Shown piece after piece: positions 27,651 to 39,700 of a stretch of DNA of 64,000 bases. The first letter of the stretch is position 1. Every line of letters begins with the position of its first letter. Source of the stretch: Toxoplasma gondii ME49 (Eukaryota; Apicomplexa; Conoidasida; Eucoccidiorida; Sarcocystidae); NCBI RefSeq assembly GCF_000006565.2, contig NC_031478.1:4860212-4924211 (forward strand), written 5' to 3'. The notes under the pieces are model-generated. The model was not told the origin of the DNA and made no database searches. It saw nothing but the letters and a program-made list of their open reading frames with translations. The position numbers and the translations under genes are program-made.

Positions 27651-29624
27651 TATATATGTATTTATGTATGTATATATTTATGTGTAAAGATGAGTCAGTT
27701 ATGGAGAGGAGTGTGTGCGTCTCATGCGACGTGGGGTACCCGTTGACTTTTTCTGCAGAGCACCGAGCCTCACTTCATTCGCTGCATCAAGCCGAACGAC
27801 ACGAAGAAGCCCCTCGACTGGGTGCCGTCGAAAATGCTCATTCAGCTCCACGCGCTCTCCGTCCTCGAGGCTCTTCAGCTCCGTCAACTCGGCTACTCTT
27901 ACAGGTCATCACAAAAATCCAAGTTGTCAGATGCAGGTGTTTCGGACACTCGTTTGTTCCCACTCACCACAGTTCTCATGTGTGCCACTGTAAATAATAA
28001 TCCATATATATATATATATATATATATAATGTATATATATATATTTATGTATAATGTGTATATATATGAATGTATATATGTATTTGTACGTACAGAGTTA
28101 TTCCCCGATTCCCTGTGAAGGGGTGCAGACGGGGACGTAAAGGAGGATGTCAATTTTCATGGAGAGAAACGACGTGGTTGTTCTGTGTGCAGACGTCCGT
28201 TCAAGGAGTTCCTCTTCCAGTTCAAGTTTATCGACCTCTCGGTTTCTGAAAATCCAAATCTGGACCCCAAAGAAGCTGCGCTGAGACTCCTCAAAAGCAG
28301 CAAACTGCCCAGCGAAGAATACCAGGTATGGTGAAGATGTTTTTCGTTTTATCCGTGCATGCAGAGAAAAAAACCAACGAATCTTCAGATTCAGAAAAAC
28401 GCAAGGTGTTCAAACCGGAATCCACTCCCGAATCTGTTCGTATTCGTCATACGCACACATGCATTCATACATAAATACATACATACATACTACGCACACA
28501 TATGTATGTGTATATGTATGTATATATATGCATATAAGCAGAGATGTCAAGCGTGAATGCACAGTAAAGGTGGATCAAGAGGAAAGAACTCGAGAGGTTC
28601 TTGGAGAAAAGGAGAGACATCCACATGAAAACGTACTCCTCTTTCTCTATAAATATCAGAGTGCTCTGTTATCGATAGTCGACAGGCATGTGAGAGGTTT
28701 TCGAGGCGGAGCGATTGTGGACGTTTGTTCCACCTGTCGACGTGGATCGAGCATTGTTTCGAAGGCTGCAGAGAGCGACCTTTCCAGCTAGTCTCCCTGG
28801 GCGTTTATGTTGAGGCTTCTCGAGTAGAAGCGGTTTCTTCTTTTTTTTAATTAAGCAGCGCGTGTTTCTGCCTGTCTGTGTGTAGCTCGGGAAGACAATG
28901 GTTTTCCTCAAGCAGACGGGCGCGAAAGAACTGACGCAGATTCAGAGAGAATGCCTTTCTTCTTGGGAGCCTCTCGTCTCAGTGCTCGAGGCGTACTACG
29001 CTGGCAGACGCCACAAGAAGCAGCTGCTGAAAAAGACCCCCTTCATCATTCGCGCCCAGGCTCACATCCGCAGGTACAGTCTCGAACACCCTTTTCCCCG
29101 AAAATGACTCCACGTACATCCGTACACAGGGTGTTACAGTGTCTCCTTTATAGGTGATACGCACATATTTGCATGTAGGAGCGTTACCGTTGAGATTTGC
29201 TGAGGTCGTCTGCTTGCTTTTTAGCCCCAGTACATGCATATATATATATATATATATGTATACATACCCGTATATATATATATATATATATATGTGTATT
29301 TGTATATGCATCTATTTATTTGTAGGTAGGGGTACAGTGAGGTAATGTGAACAGGTGCTTGCTGGCCAGTGTGACTTGAGTGTATTTGTTTCTCTTTTTG
29401 CGTCGATTTTTGTGTTCTTTTTTTCTTCGTACATAGTAGCGATGTAGGTGATGATGTCGTTCGTTTTCTGTCGCACCCGTTCACGAGTCTCGCCGCGGCG
29501 CGGTTGTGTCGAGTTGTTGGCCATTGTTTCTCCGGCAGTTTCCCCTCCCCGTTTTCTTCTGTGTGTGTTCAGACACCTGGTGGACAACAACGTCAGCCCC
29601 GCGACTGTTCAGCCGGCGTTCTAG
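23950..29624 (+). CDS. MyoA: Myosin A heavy chain (class XIV unconventional myosin, glideosome motor)
   Basis: Seven exons: 23950-24051, 24784-25258, 25835-27234, 27759-27904, 28193-28325, 28886-29073 and 29573-29624. They splice in phase to exactly 831 residues, the known length of Toxoplasma MyoA. The motor domain shows the P-loop (GESGAGKT, about residues 193-200, split by intron 2), switch I ([10 protein letters not shown]), switch II (DIFGFE, about 471) and the actin-binding and converter region. There is no tail beyond a short basic neck ([15 protein letters not shown] onward), which in this family binds the light chains MLC1 and ELC. The fulcrum region reads [12 protein letters not shown], with Ser where most myosins have Gly, a known class XIV peculiarity. 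The N-terminal extension contains KKRSSD, matching the reported regulatory phosphoserines. The protein sits in the pellicle and powers gliding, invasion and egress. Start ATG is in an ideal AAAATGG context. Introns 2, 3, 4 and 6 contain (TA)n blocks. Confidence 0.98.
25640..25735. repeat. (TA)n / ATATGC repeat in MyoA intron 2
   Basis: A TA array followed by ATATGCATATG-type alternating sequence, about 100 bases before the acceptor of exon 3. Confidence 0.9.
27508..27680. repeat. Long compound (TA)n array in MyoA intron 3
   Basis: About 170 bases of TATA, CATA and GTATA-type repeats in several blocks within the intron between 27235 and 27758. Confidence 0.92.
28003..28090. repeat. (TA)n array in MyoA intron 4
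   Basis: TA run with GTATATATAT and TTTATGTA interruptions, inside the intron 27905-28192. Confidence 0.9.
29237..29312. repeat. (TA)n array in MyoA intron 6
   Basis: Two TA blocks separated by gtatacatacccg, inside the intron 29074-29572. Confidence 0.9.
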
Positions 29625-32600
29625 ACACGTTCGTTTGCCTTTTGAACTCTTCTCATCCATTTGTTGTTTTCTCTCTTCGCCGTTTCCTTCGAGTGTCGTT
29701 CGTGTGGGTTTTGTATGTGGAACTGCTTTCGACGAGAGCCGTTTGTGCGCTTCTTTGTGTAGAGGACGCGGATCAAAGGCGGAACTGATGGTGTCAGTCC
29801 GTGGCTCTTTTTGCCTTCTTTCTTTGTCCAGCAAGTCTGTGTTTCGAAGCAAGAGGAGAGACGCACACAAGCAAGGGCGAGGAAAGTTTATGTTTGCAAA
29901 CTTGTCTGCGATCGCGAGCGTGTGAACAGCTTCCCCTCTCAAGGCGCAGAAAGTCGCGCTGCACGACGTTCGTGTTTTGGCTACGGGGACGCGTAGGTCG
30001 ACGCGCGTCCATTCGCTGCTGTGTGGTTTGCGTCTCGACGAGGATGTAGTGTGTTTGCTTTAAGGACGTCTCTCTGGGCAGACGCGACTGCCGTCGTGCG
30101 TTGTTTTTTCGCTGGTTCCGTTCGAAGGCGCACACAGGCGACGGCCAGAGTTCGCGTTCGCGCTTCTTCAAGTGAAAACTGTGTGGCTCGCGCATGCGTC
30201 GCTCTCGAGGCGCAGGAAAAACGGGTCGAAATGAGCGTCTCTGAGACGCGCATCGCACCGCGAAAAACCGCAGGGAACATGCAAAGAAGACAGAGAAGCA
30301 TGTGGCGGTTTTCGTGTGCGGCGAAATCTAGGAGAGAGGCCTAGAACGGGTGAAGCAGGAAAGAAGTCGCAACTGAACAAGGGATATCTTCTTTTTTCTT
30401 CTGCATGTCTTCCTGCGAGAGAAGCAAATGTCGTGGATGTCGCCGTGAGCGTCGCAGCTGTTTTCTCGCCGAAGCAGTCACCGTGGAAGCCGAGGGAAAG
30501 GCACAGACCAGTGTGCGCGCACATAGAGGGCGGGTTTGTGTTGCGCCAGAAAGTGGACGCACTGAGCATCCGTGGAAGAACGAAAAAACAGCAAGTCAAA
30601 AACCGTAGAAAACGCGAGGAAATCCAGAATGCGTCGCCTGCATGTTGTGTGCGCCTGACATTTCATAAAAATCGGAAATCTGTCTCTCGGAAAAGAGAGA
30701 GCCGAGAGTCTCTTCTAATCGGTCTTGGTCTCAGATCTTCGCAAAACAACAAGACGGCACAGACACGAGAGCAGAAGACAAACTAGCGTTTTTACACAGA
30801 ATGTGTCTCTCCTCATACGGAACATACGCACCGTCGAATTACACACGCTTCATGTGATTACTCTCATGAAGTTTCCTACGGACGCGCCCTTCCTTTCGTC
30901 TGCAATCCTTGTGAAAGCAGAGTTTTACTTGCTTTCTCTGCAGCCGACGTAGAACAAGAATTCAAGATTTATCCCAGTGCATACACATGTCTACGGGGTC
31001 GGCACAGACACACACAGCAGGAGTGGAGGAGAGGCGAATGTTTTCTAGGTATCTCTGCAGTGAGTTTTTCACGGATATCTAGGAAGCCGCCACTTTCCGG
31101 CGAAAAACTCATTTTCACGATGAATTAGAGACGAAGAGACGGCAGAATAGCGGCGCTGCGCCTGACTGCGGCCAAGGCAAGCGTATGCAAATTCCGCAGA
31201 GAAAGAAAATCTCGCAGGCAGGAACGCTTGCGGAAGAGCCCAGGAAGAGAGGCACAAGTGAGAGGAGGGACACGGATAAATGCTGCAGATTTATTTCTTT
31301 TGTTGAAGAATCCAGAGAAACTAAAAAGTGTGGGGGCAGGTCTTCGGTTCAGGGGCCGGAAGCCTGTGACAAAGACGACTTGTTTTGCAGCACACAGGTC
31401 AGATCGCAAGAAACACTTGATCAACCGAAGCTCTTTTACTTACGCTTGGAAAGGGATACATAGTTCCTGCAGATGTGACTTTCTTCGGGAGCTCTTCCGC
31501 GCGACACCTGCGTACGAATTGTTTCGACACAACTCTCATCCTGCTTTCCCTGCCTGAAGATTTCGGCTAAAGCCGTTGACTGGCGACAAAGACCGCTGCG
31601 CATGCATATCGAGTGTTTCCAAGCCTTCAACGAACCGAAGACTGAACAAAGGTGAAGAGCGTGGCACTCACATGGACGAGATGTGGAGGATCTCCAAACA
31701 TACCGCTGTGAGAAAAAGTTACGTAAAATAGGCTAATGCAGCTCCAGAAGACAACTGCGCTGTCGCAGAGAGGAAAACGCTTCTCTGTAATGAGAGTGCC
31801 TCTGCAGAGAAAGTGCACTTTTCTTGGAGAGATCGATGAAGAATTTTCATCTTGAAGAGGCAGGTCTCGTAGCCATCGAGTCAAGCCCAAGACTAGCAGC
31901 TTCCTTGACCTGAAGTTCGCATGCATCAGCAGCTTCGGTACCGGATGCGTTTCCGGCTTTCGCGCAAGCACGGCACCAAAGATGCTGAAGTCCAATACAA
32001 AAGTGTTTCGCAAAGTGGGCCGGTAGAGAGATGAAGAACAGGAAACAGAATGACGACGCACGTGAACTAAATGGGAGAAAAGTGCAAAGAATCCAATCCA
32101 GCAGGGTAGTGGCGGTCACGGGAATCTCAGACACAACCCTCTCAAAAGAGAAAGCATTCTTCGTTTACAGCAAAAGATTTCTTCAACTTTCTTTGGCACA
32201 CAGCGAACGCCGACTCCAAAGTACTCTCTCGCCTCAGCGACCACCAGTGGCTGTGGCACCTCGTTTTTTCGCACCGAAAACACATTGTGGCAAATCGTCC
32301 TTTGTGTCGTGGAACTCTACGCGATTTCTTTTCCAGCTGAAGGAATAAAATGGCTGCGTGCTGCACAAGAGCTACACCTCGTAGCAAACCAAATCTGCGG
32401 TGGGACTGAGTCCGGAAATCACAGGGTTGCGCTCTGCATGCGCATCAAGATGAAACTCAGGTGATCACAGAATCTTACACCGGAGAGGGGATTTGTTAGT
32501 GCGTACGAAGAGTAACAGGCGACGTCCGGCTTGCCTGAGTTTGTCAAATCGACTTTTACAGACAAGCCTTCCCTCCCTAGACTTTGGTAACCACGCTTGG

Positions 32601-33738
32601 ACGTACATGAGGTCCAGTGGTGTGCGGAATCTAGTCGAAATCCCAGCATTTGTATATGCACTGTACAAATATACAGATTCGACATTTCTATCTATCTATC
32701 TGCCTGCTTATGTCTGTACTCTCTAAATTTACATCTATCTCTCTGCCTGTCTGTATCTATGCATGCATCAATCTATGTGTCTATATCTCTACGTATCTAT
32801 ATCAAGCTAGCGACCTCTGTTCAAAAGGCGTTCAAATCAAAACACTGAGAGGCCCCAGCGTGCATGAACGCCATGGCAGGAGGGGGGAGACACCCACAGA
32901 GCGGCAACGGCCTCTTCGTTCGGTTTATCGTCCCCTGCAGAGATATATGTGTGCGCCTTTGCTTTTTGAAGTCTCAAAGTTCCTAGAGAAGTCATCAGCC
33001 GGCTACAAACAGATCACACCAGGGTACCGGTTATTTCATTGTAAGCGGACAAAAACGGAAACTCAAGAGGATCTTGTTCACCTTTGCTTCGTTGCACAAG
33101 AGTCGCCTCATTTCCTTGTTCGAAGTGGAGGCTCTCGTTGTGTGTGACCACCGGACCGGCTGGACACAGTCGATTCGAGTGTTCATACAGCTTCCGGTGA
33201 ACCAGAACGCGATTCCGAGAGCAGCTTTTGCGCTCCTCTCTGTGTCGACGTACTGCCTTACCAGTGACTGAAAATGGATTCGTTTCTGACTAGAAATCAC
33301 GCCAGAGATCGCGAGGCTTCCCTAAAAAGCCTCGCGATCTGACACCCTGGAAAAGCCACAGAAATCCCCCGTCCCGAGTTTTAACATCTGTGTCTCTCGA
33401 GAGCACTCCGGGCTCCGCTGCTCCTTCGCCTTTCCTCCACTTCTTTCTCCGGCTCTGTCGCCAACTCTGGCCTCCTGCAGCGTCGTTCGGACATCTCTCC
33501 ATTCTCTCTGCGCTCGTCTCCTGCCGGCTCTCGTCTCTGTTCCAAGCTCCCTGCCCGCTGAAACGAATTACGTTTAAACCTTGCACTGCAGATCTCGGTT
33601 GACCTCGATCTCAACCTCCCGCTTCTGCCTCCTCCGTGACGTCTCCTTCGTGGCTCTATCCGACCCTCTCTTGCTCGCGCAAATGGCGTCGTTCTTGACA
33701 TCTCCGCGCTGCACGCCTTTCCACCTGTTCCTCGTCGT
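29625..33738. other. Tail-to-tail interval between MyoA and PanK2
   Basis: No protein gene was supported in these 4.1 kb. The first 1 kb after the MyoA stop is T/G-rich and probably 3' UTR. The remainder has short open frames in all phases. A degenerate tetranucleotide (ATCT-like) stretch lies at about 32685-32805 and a perfect hairpin at 33306-33340. Confidence 0.5.
33306..33340. terminator. Perfect 14-bp inverted repeat with 7-nt loop
   Basis: AGATCGCGAGGCTT is followed by a seven-base loop and its exact reverse complement. It lies about 400 bp downstream of the PanK2 stop codon on the minus strand and about 3.7 kb after MyoA, inside the convergent interval. The structure is seen directly; a role in 3' end formation or RNA stability is inference. 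The annotation as a terminator is tentative. Confidence 0.4.
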
Positions 33739-36700
33739 TCACTCGCTCTCTTCTCTGGCAGGAAGAACGTGGAAGCAGGAGGCGAGAGGAGGTAAAAATG
33801 GCGGAGGAGGCGGCAGAAGCGGCTGAGGCAGAAGGAGCGGCGAAGCGGCGTGCGTCTCCTCCTGAGGCTCTTCGGCGATCGCGTCGAACGGCAAGGCGTA
33901 CGGCGAGGAGTGCAACGTTGCCGAAGCGCCGCCGGAGGTCGGCCGTGCTTTCGGAGACACTGCGGGGAAGAAGGAGGGAACAGGACGCGGCGAGACAGGA
34001 GGAAAGGGTGCGTCTTGCGGGACGAAGGACGTCGGAGTAGAGGGCGAGAAAGGCGGCTGCGGAGACCGAAGCAGAGGCGGGAGACACTGTGGGGAGGGGA
34101 ACGCCTCGATGCTCCACCGCGGAGACGCCGCGGAAGAAAGAGTCCCTTCGTTCGCGCCTCCTACCGCGTGCAGCAGCGAGGAGAAGGACGACCTGTGCGC
34201 CGAAAAGCTGCTCTCTCCTCCCCTCCCATCCGTCTCGTAGCAAGGTGTATCAGCCCCACACTGGAGGGGGACAAGCAAAGTCGAAGAGGAGGAAGAAAGC
34301 GCAGTTGAAGAGGAATAGGAGGACGGAGAGGTAAACGCAGCTTGCGGAGACAGGTGAGGAAGGCCGACGGCAGGCGCGGCTCTGCGGTCAAAGTGGCTCG
34401 CTGTTGATTCCGCAACGTCCTCGTCTTCCCCCTCGTCTGTCTCTTCTCCTCTTGCACGCACCGGCGCAGAGGAGGCCCGGCGACATGCTCGCGAGAGGCA
34501 AGCAGAGGAATCCACGCGTCTAGCGGTTCTTCTCGTCTGGACTTCTCGCTCGCGCGCGTCTCTCTGCTGCTCAGCTGGGAGCCTCGCACCCGCGGGACCC
34601 GCAGCTGGATGGGCGGAAGCCGGCGCAGTGCAGACGTCGCGCGACGCCCAGGAAGCAGCGAAGGCCGAGGAACTGAAGGGGGAGGAGAAACAGGACGGCG
34701 TTCGCGACAGGAGCGCAGAGACCTCGCGCTTCGCCGGGGAGAAGCACGCGCGGTACTCGGAAGACGGATAGAACGGCGAGGAAGTTCGCGTCGAGGCCGA
34801 ACAAGAAGTCGACAAGTAACTTGGGCTCTTCTCGCTCTTCGACTTGCCCGCCAACAACTCCGAAACTGGAAGAGAGGAAGGCGACGCAGAAGCCTCTCCA
34901 CAGACACCTGAGTGGCCTCCGCGCGAGGCAAATAAAAAGCGAGCATGCGCCAGCGACGCTCCCAGAGCTCCCAGGAAGGGTGACAAGCTGGGCGCAGAAA
35001 ACACCGAACCGACAGACAGATGAGAACACAGGAGACGACGGGGAAAAACGAGAGAGCAACCTGCGAAAGAAGAGATGCAGACGACAGGACAAAACAGAGA
35101 GAGAAGAGAGGAGAGAAGACACAACAGAGAGAAAGCGAAGTGCTAGGGTGTGTAAACGAAGGCAGGACAGACAGGCGGACCTAGCGAGCTGGAAAAATCC
35201 TACGACGGTCGAGAAGGCGTGGACCTACGCCAGCGTTCAGTTGCTGCGGAAAGTACAACCACTGGAGGGCGACAGAAGCTCCCATCTTCGCGCGATTCAA
35301 GTTGAAAAGCGTTCCCCGTCTGCTTCGATTCCACCTGCTTGCCCTCAGTGCATGCACCCGGGCCTGTGTGCTCACCTGCAGAAGAAGACTTTGACTCGAT
35401 TTTTTGACCAGAAGCGAACGGAGTGTTGCAGAGAGGCGAGGAAGGCGGGGACGTCGAGCAGGAAGCCGACGAGGGCGATTCTGGAAAGAAGAAGACAAGA
35501 ACAGTCAAGAGCGAGGACGCTGTGGAGGCCAGCGAGGAAGAGCACACCAAAGTCTCAGGCTCTTGAACTCAAACCTTCAGCCGTCGCAGCCAGTCCCCGG
35601 GTCGACTGTTTGCACCGCAATCACAGAAACGCGGTTCTCGTATCTCGCACCTGCTGAAGGCACCCACTGCGGCCTAGGTCGTCGCTTGTCTCGGAAAAGC
35701 ACAGAGATGCCAGCGGTTCAGCTTGTGTGAACAGAAAAAACGCGACAAAGAGAGCAATTCTGCACGCCCTGCACACCTCGAGGGAAAGGGAGGATCTGTT
35801 ACACCCAACTGCGCGGAAAAGGGGGCTTGCATGCGGTGTATGTCCAGTGCACCGTTTTCTAGAAGGCCGTCGCGCTCACAGACGCCCCCGCGGGAGAAAA
35901 CGAGAATCGCGGACGCAGAGAGCCGGGAGGAAAGCGAAAGAAAGAGAACGGAGAGGTGGAGAGGAGGCAGATGAAGACAGCGAATACGCGAGACAAAACA
36001 CGCAGAGAAGCATAAAAAAGACAGAGGAACCGGGAGACGACCAGTGCGACTCCATGCAGAGAGAGGCCGAGATCAAGCAAAGAAGCACGAACACAGAGAG
36101 AGAGGAAGAGACATCAGAGAGAAAGATGACAAACGTAGAAGCGCTTACGGCTGGGCGTGACCGGGACTTGCAGAGAGAAGAGATGAAACCTCACTTGAGC
36201 ACGCACACCGAAAAAAAGAAAGAAAAAAGAAGTTACCTGGTTAGCCCGTGGAGAGTCGCATGCAAGTAGGCCTGTTGGGCGACGTTGAAACTCATCAGAG
36301 TCAAGAGAGATCTGACAATATCAGGTCCAGTTGGCTGAAAAGGAAAACGAAAAGGAAGCCGTTTTTTTCATTCACGCAAGCAAATGAATCACTCTTTTCT
36401 CCCTTAACCCCAGAATCGGATTCACAAAGACGGATCCTTCCGGAGTCGAGACAGCCGCAAACAGCAAGGATGGATTTCTTTGAAACACCGGCTTCCCGCC
36501 TCTTGCAAGCAATCTCGTTGCCTTCTCGCGGTTCCGTCGAGAGAAGAATAACAGACACGGAAGCAGAGCTGGAGTTAACAGAGAGATGTTCCTTGGCGAA
36601 AGCACATAAAGCGCGGAAGGGAAACGCACAAAGTTGTATGCGTCACACGTCTTTTGAAACTTGGTTTCATTTGATATGTACGACTGTATAAGAACTTCAT

Positions 36701-39700
36701 TTTCCGCGTTAGAAAGAAAGTCCTTTTCTCCCACACCGCTTTCTGCACCTGGCCGTTTGCATGCGTTTACACGCGGCTTCTGATGTCTGTTAACGCAACG
36801 AGTTTCTGCTGTTTCTCTCGAGCTGTATACACTTGTACGCACCGCTACCCAGCACTACTATCTTTCTTTGACTTTGACCTCTCTCTATTCGTCTGTGGCA
36901 ACAGAAAGTCCTCTTTCGACAGCTTTCTCCACCCACTGCTACCTCTCTCTCCACCTGCATCTCTCCATTCGTTATCCTCAACTTGTCGATGCCTCGGTTT
37001 CGATCGACCCTCCTGTCTCTGGCCCTCACATCTCCTCCCCTACACGAGACAGTCTCAGCTTCACTTCCATCATACTCTGCAGCTCGCAGGGTATGTACAC
37101 CTCGCTCACTCGTCTGTAGACTAGGCCGTCGCGGACTTTGTCCCCTCGTCTTTCTCCGTGCATTGTCTCCACATCCTCCCTGTCCTTCCCTGCGTCGCAG
37201 GAGGCGAAGCGGCCCGGCACTTTCTCGACAGCGCTTGCCTCGCCGTCTCTCTCGCGCGCCTTGAGTTCCGCTCCTCGTCCTCTCTTCTCCTGCTCGACAG
37301 ACTCCTCAAGCGCCGGCCACCGACAGGCGCTGCAGAGGGAAGACGCGGTGCACGGCTCTTCCTCGGCTTCGTCCTCTGTCGCATCGCTGAGGCCTTCTTC
37401 ACCCCACTCTTCGTCCTCCAATACACTCGAGGACCAGCTGTCGTCCTCCCAAGTGTGTTCCCACTCTTCACAAGGCATGCAGCAATCGCATTCTGAACAT
37501 GAAGGCATGGCTCGGGGACGCGTTCCTTCCCAGCGGGCAACACCCATGTCTCTCGCGCTTTCCAGAGCCGTTTCGAACCTGCAAAGATGCATCCCCCGGT
37601 CTGCAAGTGTGTCACCTGCGTTCTTTTCTCTCTGCCTTAACGACCCATCTGCAGCTGTCTCGACCTGCCGGACCCCCGCTGCTTCTTCCCTTTCCTCTTC
37701 GCGTTCGTCTTGCCTCTCTCCGTCTCCTCCTCGTGGTCTGTCCTCGTTTTCGAAGTCTTCTTCGTCTCCCTTTCGCTTTTCTCCTGCAGCTCCGTCCGTG
37801 GGTGCTTCAACCACGCCTTCACGAGAGCGTCCGCGGCATGGTTGAGAGGATCTCGAAGTCCGGACATGCTTTTCTCTGGAGTTCTCTCCGCTTCGCCGGG
37901 CTGCAGCTAGCGCCTCGCATGACACCTCCCCCCTCGCTTTCCCCTGCGTCCGCAGGTCTTCTCCTTCTCCCTCCGACTGCGTTTCCGCCTCTCTGGCTTC
38001 TTCTCGCCTTTGCTCCACGGGCAATGTCCTGCGCGCCGCCGACGAAAAACAGCGAGCTTCCTTTCCTGGAGGAGAGATGACAGAGCCGCGCGATGTCGCC
38101 TGTGTGAGGCAAGAAACAGGAGATCTCCCTGTTGAACTGGAAGATGCTCGGCTTTGTCGCGCTTCACACAGGGAAGAGCACGAGGTTGAAGGAGACAGAA
38201 AACCTTTATTTTCAGCCTGAGAAGCGGCTGTCTGCCCGCCCCGCTTCGCGTCTCTGCGACTCGCTTCGGCCTCCTCAGACTCGCGCGCAGTCGAAAGAGA
38301 GTACTCCTTCAAATACTTGACTGGAATGTGCTGAAGCTTCCCAAAGGTGGAGGCAATCGTCGAAGACTTGAGGCCAATGGCATCGTAGCTTCCTCCGTAA
38401 ATGTCGCGGACGAGCATGTCACAGACTCGGTTGTCCCCCGTCGCGGCCAACTCGAGGAGATTCTTCGGAGACAGCTCTCCGGGAAGAATCAGTCTGAACG
38501 CAACCGCACTCCGAAACGCGTCTCTCTCGCAGATCCGTCGCTACCAACAGTTCGCTACGAACAGTTCGCTTCGAACAGTCCACCTCGAGAACAAAGAACG
38601 TCTACTTCACTGCTGCTGCACCACGCACGCAGGGACGGCGAGAGAAGGTCAGACTTCAGGATGGAAAGGAAAACAGGTGATGAACAAACAAAGCGGAGAG
38701 GGCATGGTCAAAACTGAGGTGTAGGGATGCATGTGTTTTGGATGCGAAAACCGCTACAGAAAAGAGACAGAGACCAATGCTCCCCAGAAAGCCAGAGCAA
38801 GCTCGGCAGACGGAAGAAGAAGAGGCGCAGAAGGCGTCAAGGCGGCAGCGAGAGAAACGAGAAAACACACGCGCAGAGAAGCGCCTTTACAACTCGTACA
38901 CCCCGCGCGACTTTGCCTGTTTTAGCAACGGCGGCTGAGGAACTTCATACGGAACTTCAGCCTACAAACGAACAGGCGAGACCGTGACGAAGGACGATGT
39001 CTGCGAGGCTGACAACGAGCAGAACCTCAGCAACGCGTCCTCACCTGCAGAGACCCATGAAAGTGGCGCCTCCTATTGTGGAACCTCCAATTCGTTGACT
39101 CGTGAAGAAGGGTTCCGCGCGAGAAGACGCCGCATGCCAAGAGAGGGGAAATCCTGAAGAGGAACGCCGTCGCCACCAACGCGCAGTCCTCTGCGCTACG
39201 TCGTCGACGTCCTCTCCACGACGGAGAGAACATGAAGAAGAACAGGAAGCGCGAGACGAGGGAGAACAGGAAGCGCGCGACGAGGAAGAACAGGAAACGC
39301 GAGACGAGGGAGAACAGGAAGCGCGAGACGAGGGAGAACAGGAAGCGCGCGACGAGGAAGAACAGGAAACGCGAGACGAGGGAGAACAGGAAGCGCGCGA
39401 CGAGGAAGAACAGGAAACGCGAGACGAGGGAGAACAGGAAGCGCGAGACGAGGAAGAACAGGAAGCGCGAGACGAGGGAGAACAGGAAGCGCGAGACGAG
39501 GGAGAACAGGAAGCGCGAGACGAGGAAGAACAGGAAGCGCGAGACGAGGAAGAACAGGAAGCGCGAGACGAGGGAGAACAGGAATGAGGATCGAAAGACC
39601 GGTAGGGCGAGGTCCCCGGGAAGGAAGGGAGATGTGAGCGTTGGCAACCTTGGAAACGCGATTTCGAGGAAGACATTGCGAGGACCTTATGGAAGCTGAC

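Noticed and set aside
39102..39587. A plus-strand Glu/Asp/Arg repeat protein (EARDEGEQ-like)
   Set aside because: It is the opposite strand of the PanK2 minisatellite. A 24-bp repeat is open in several frames by arithmetic. PanK motifs on both sides fix the minus frame as coding.
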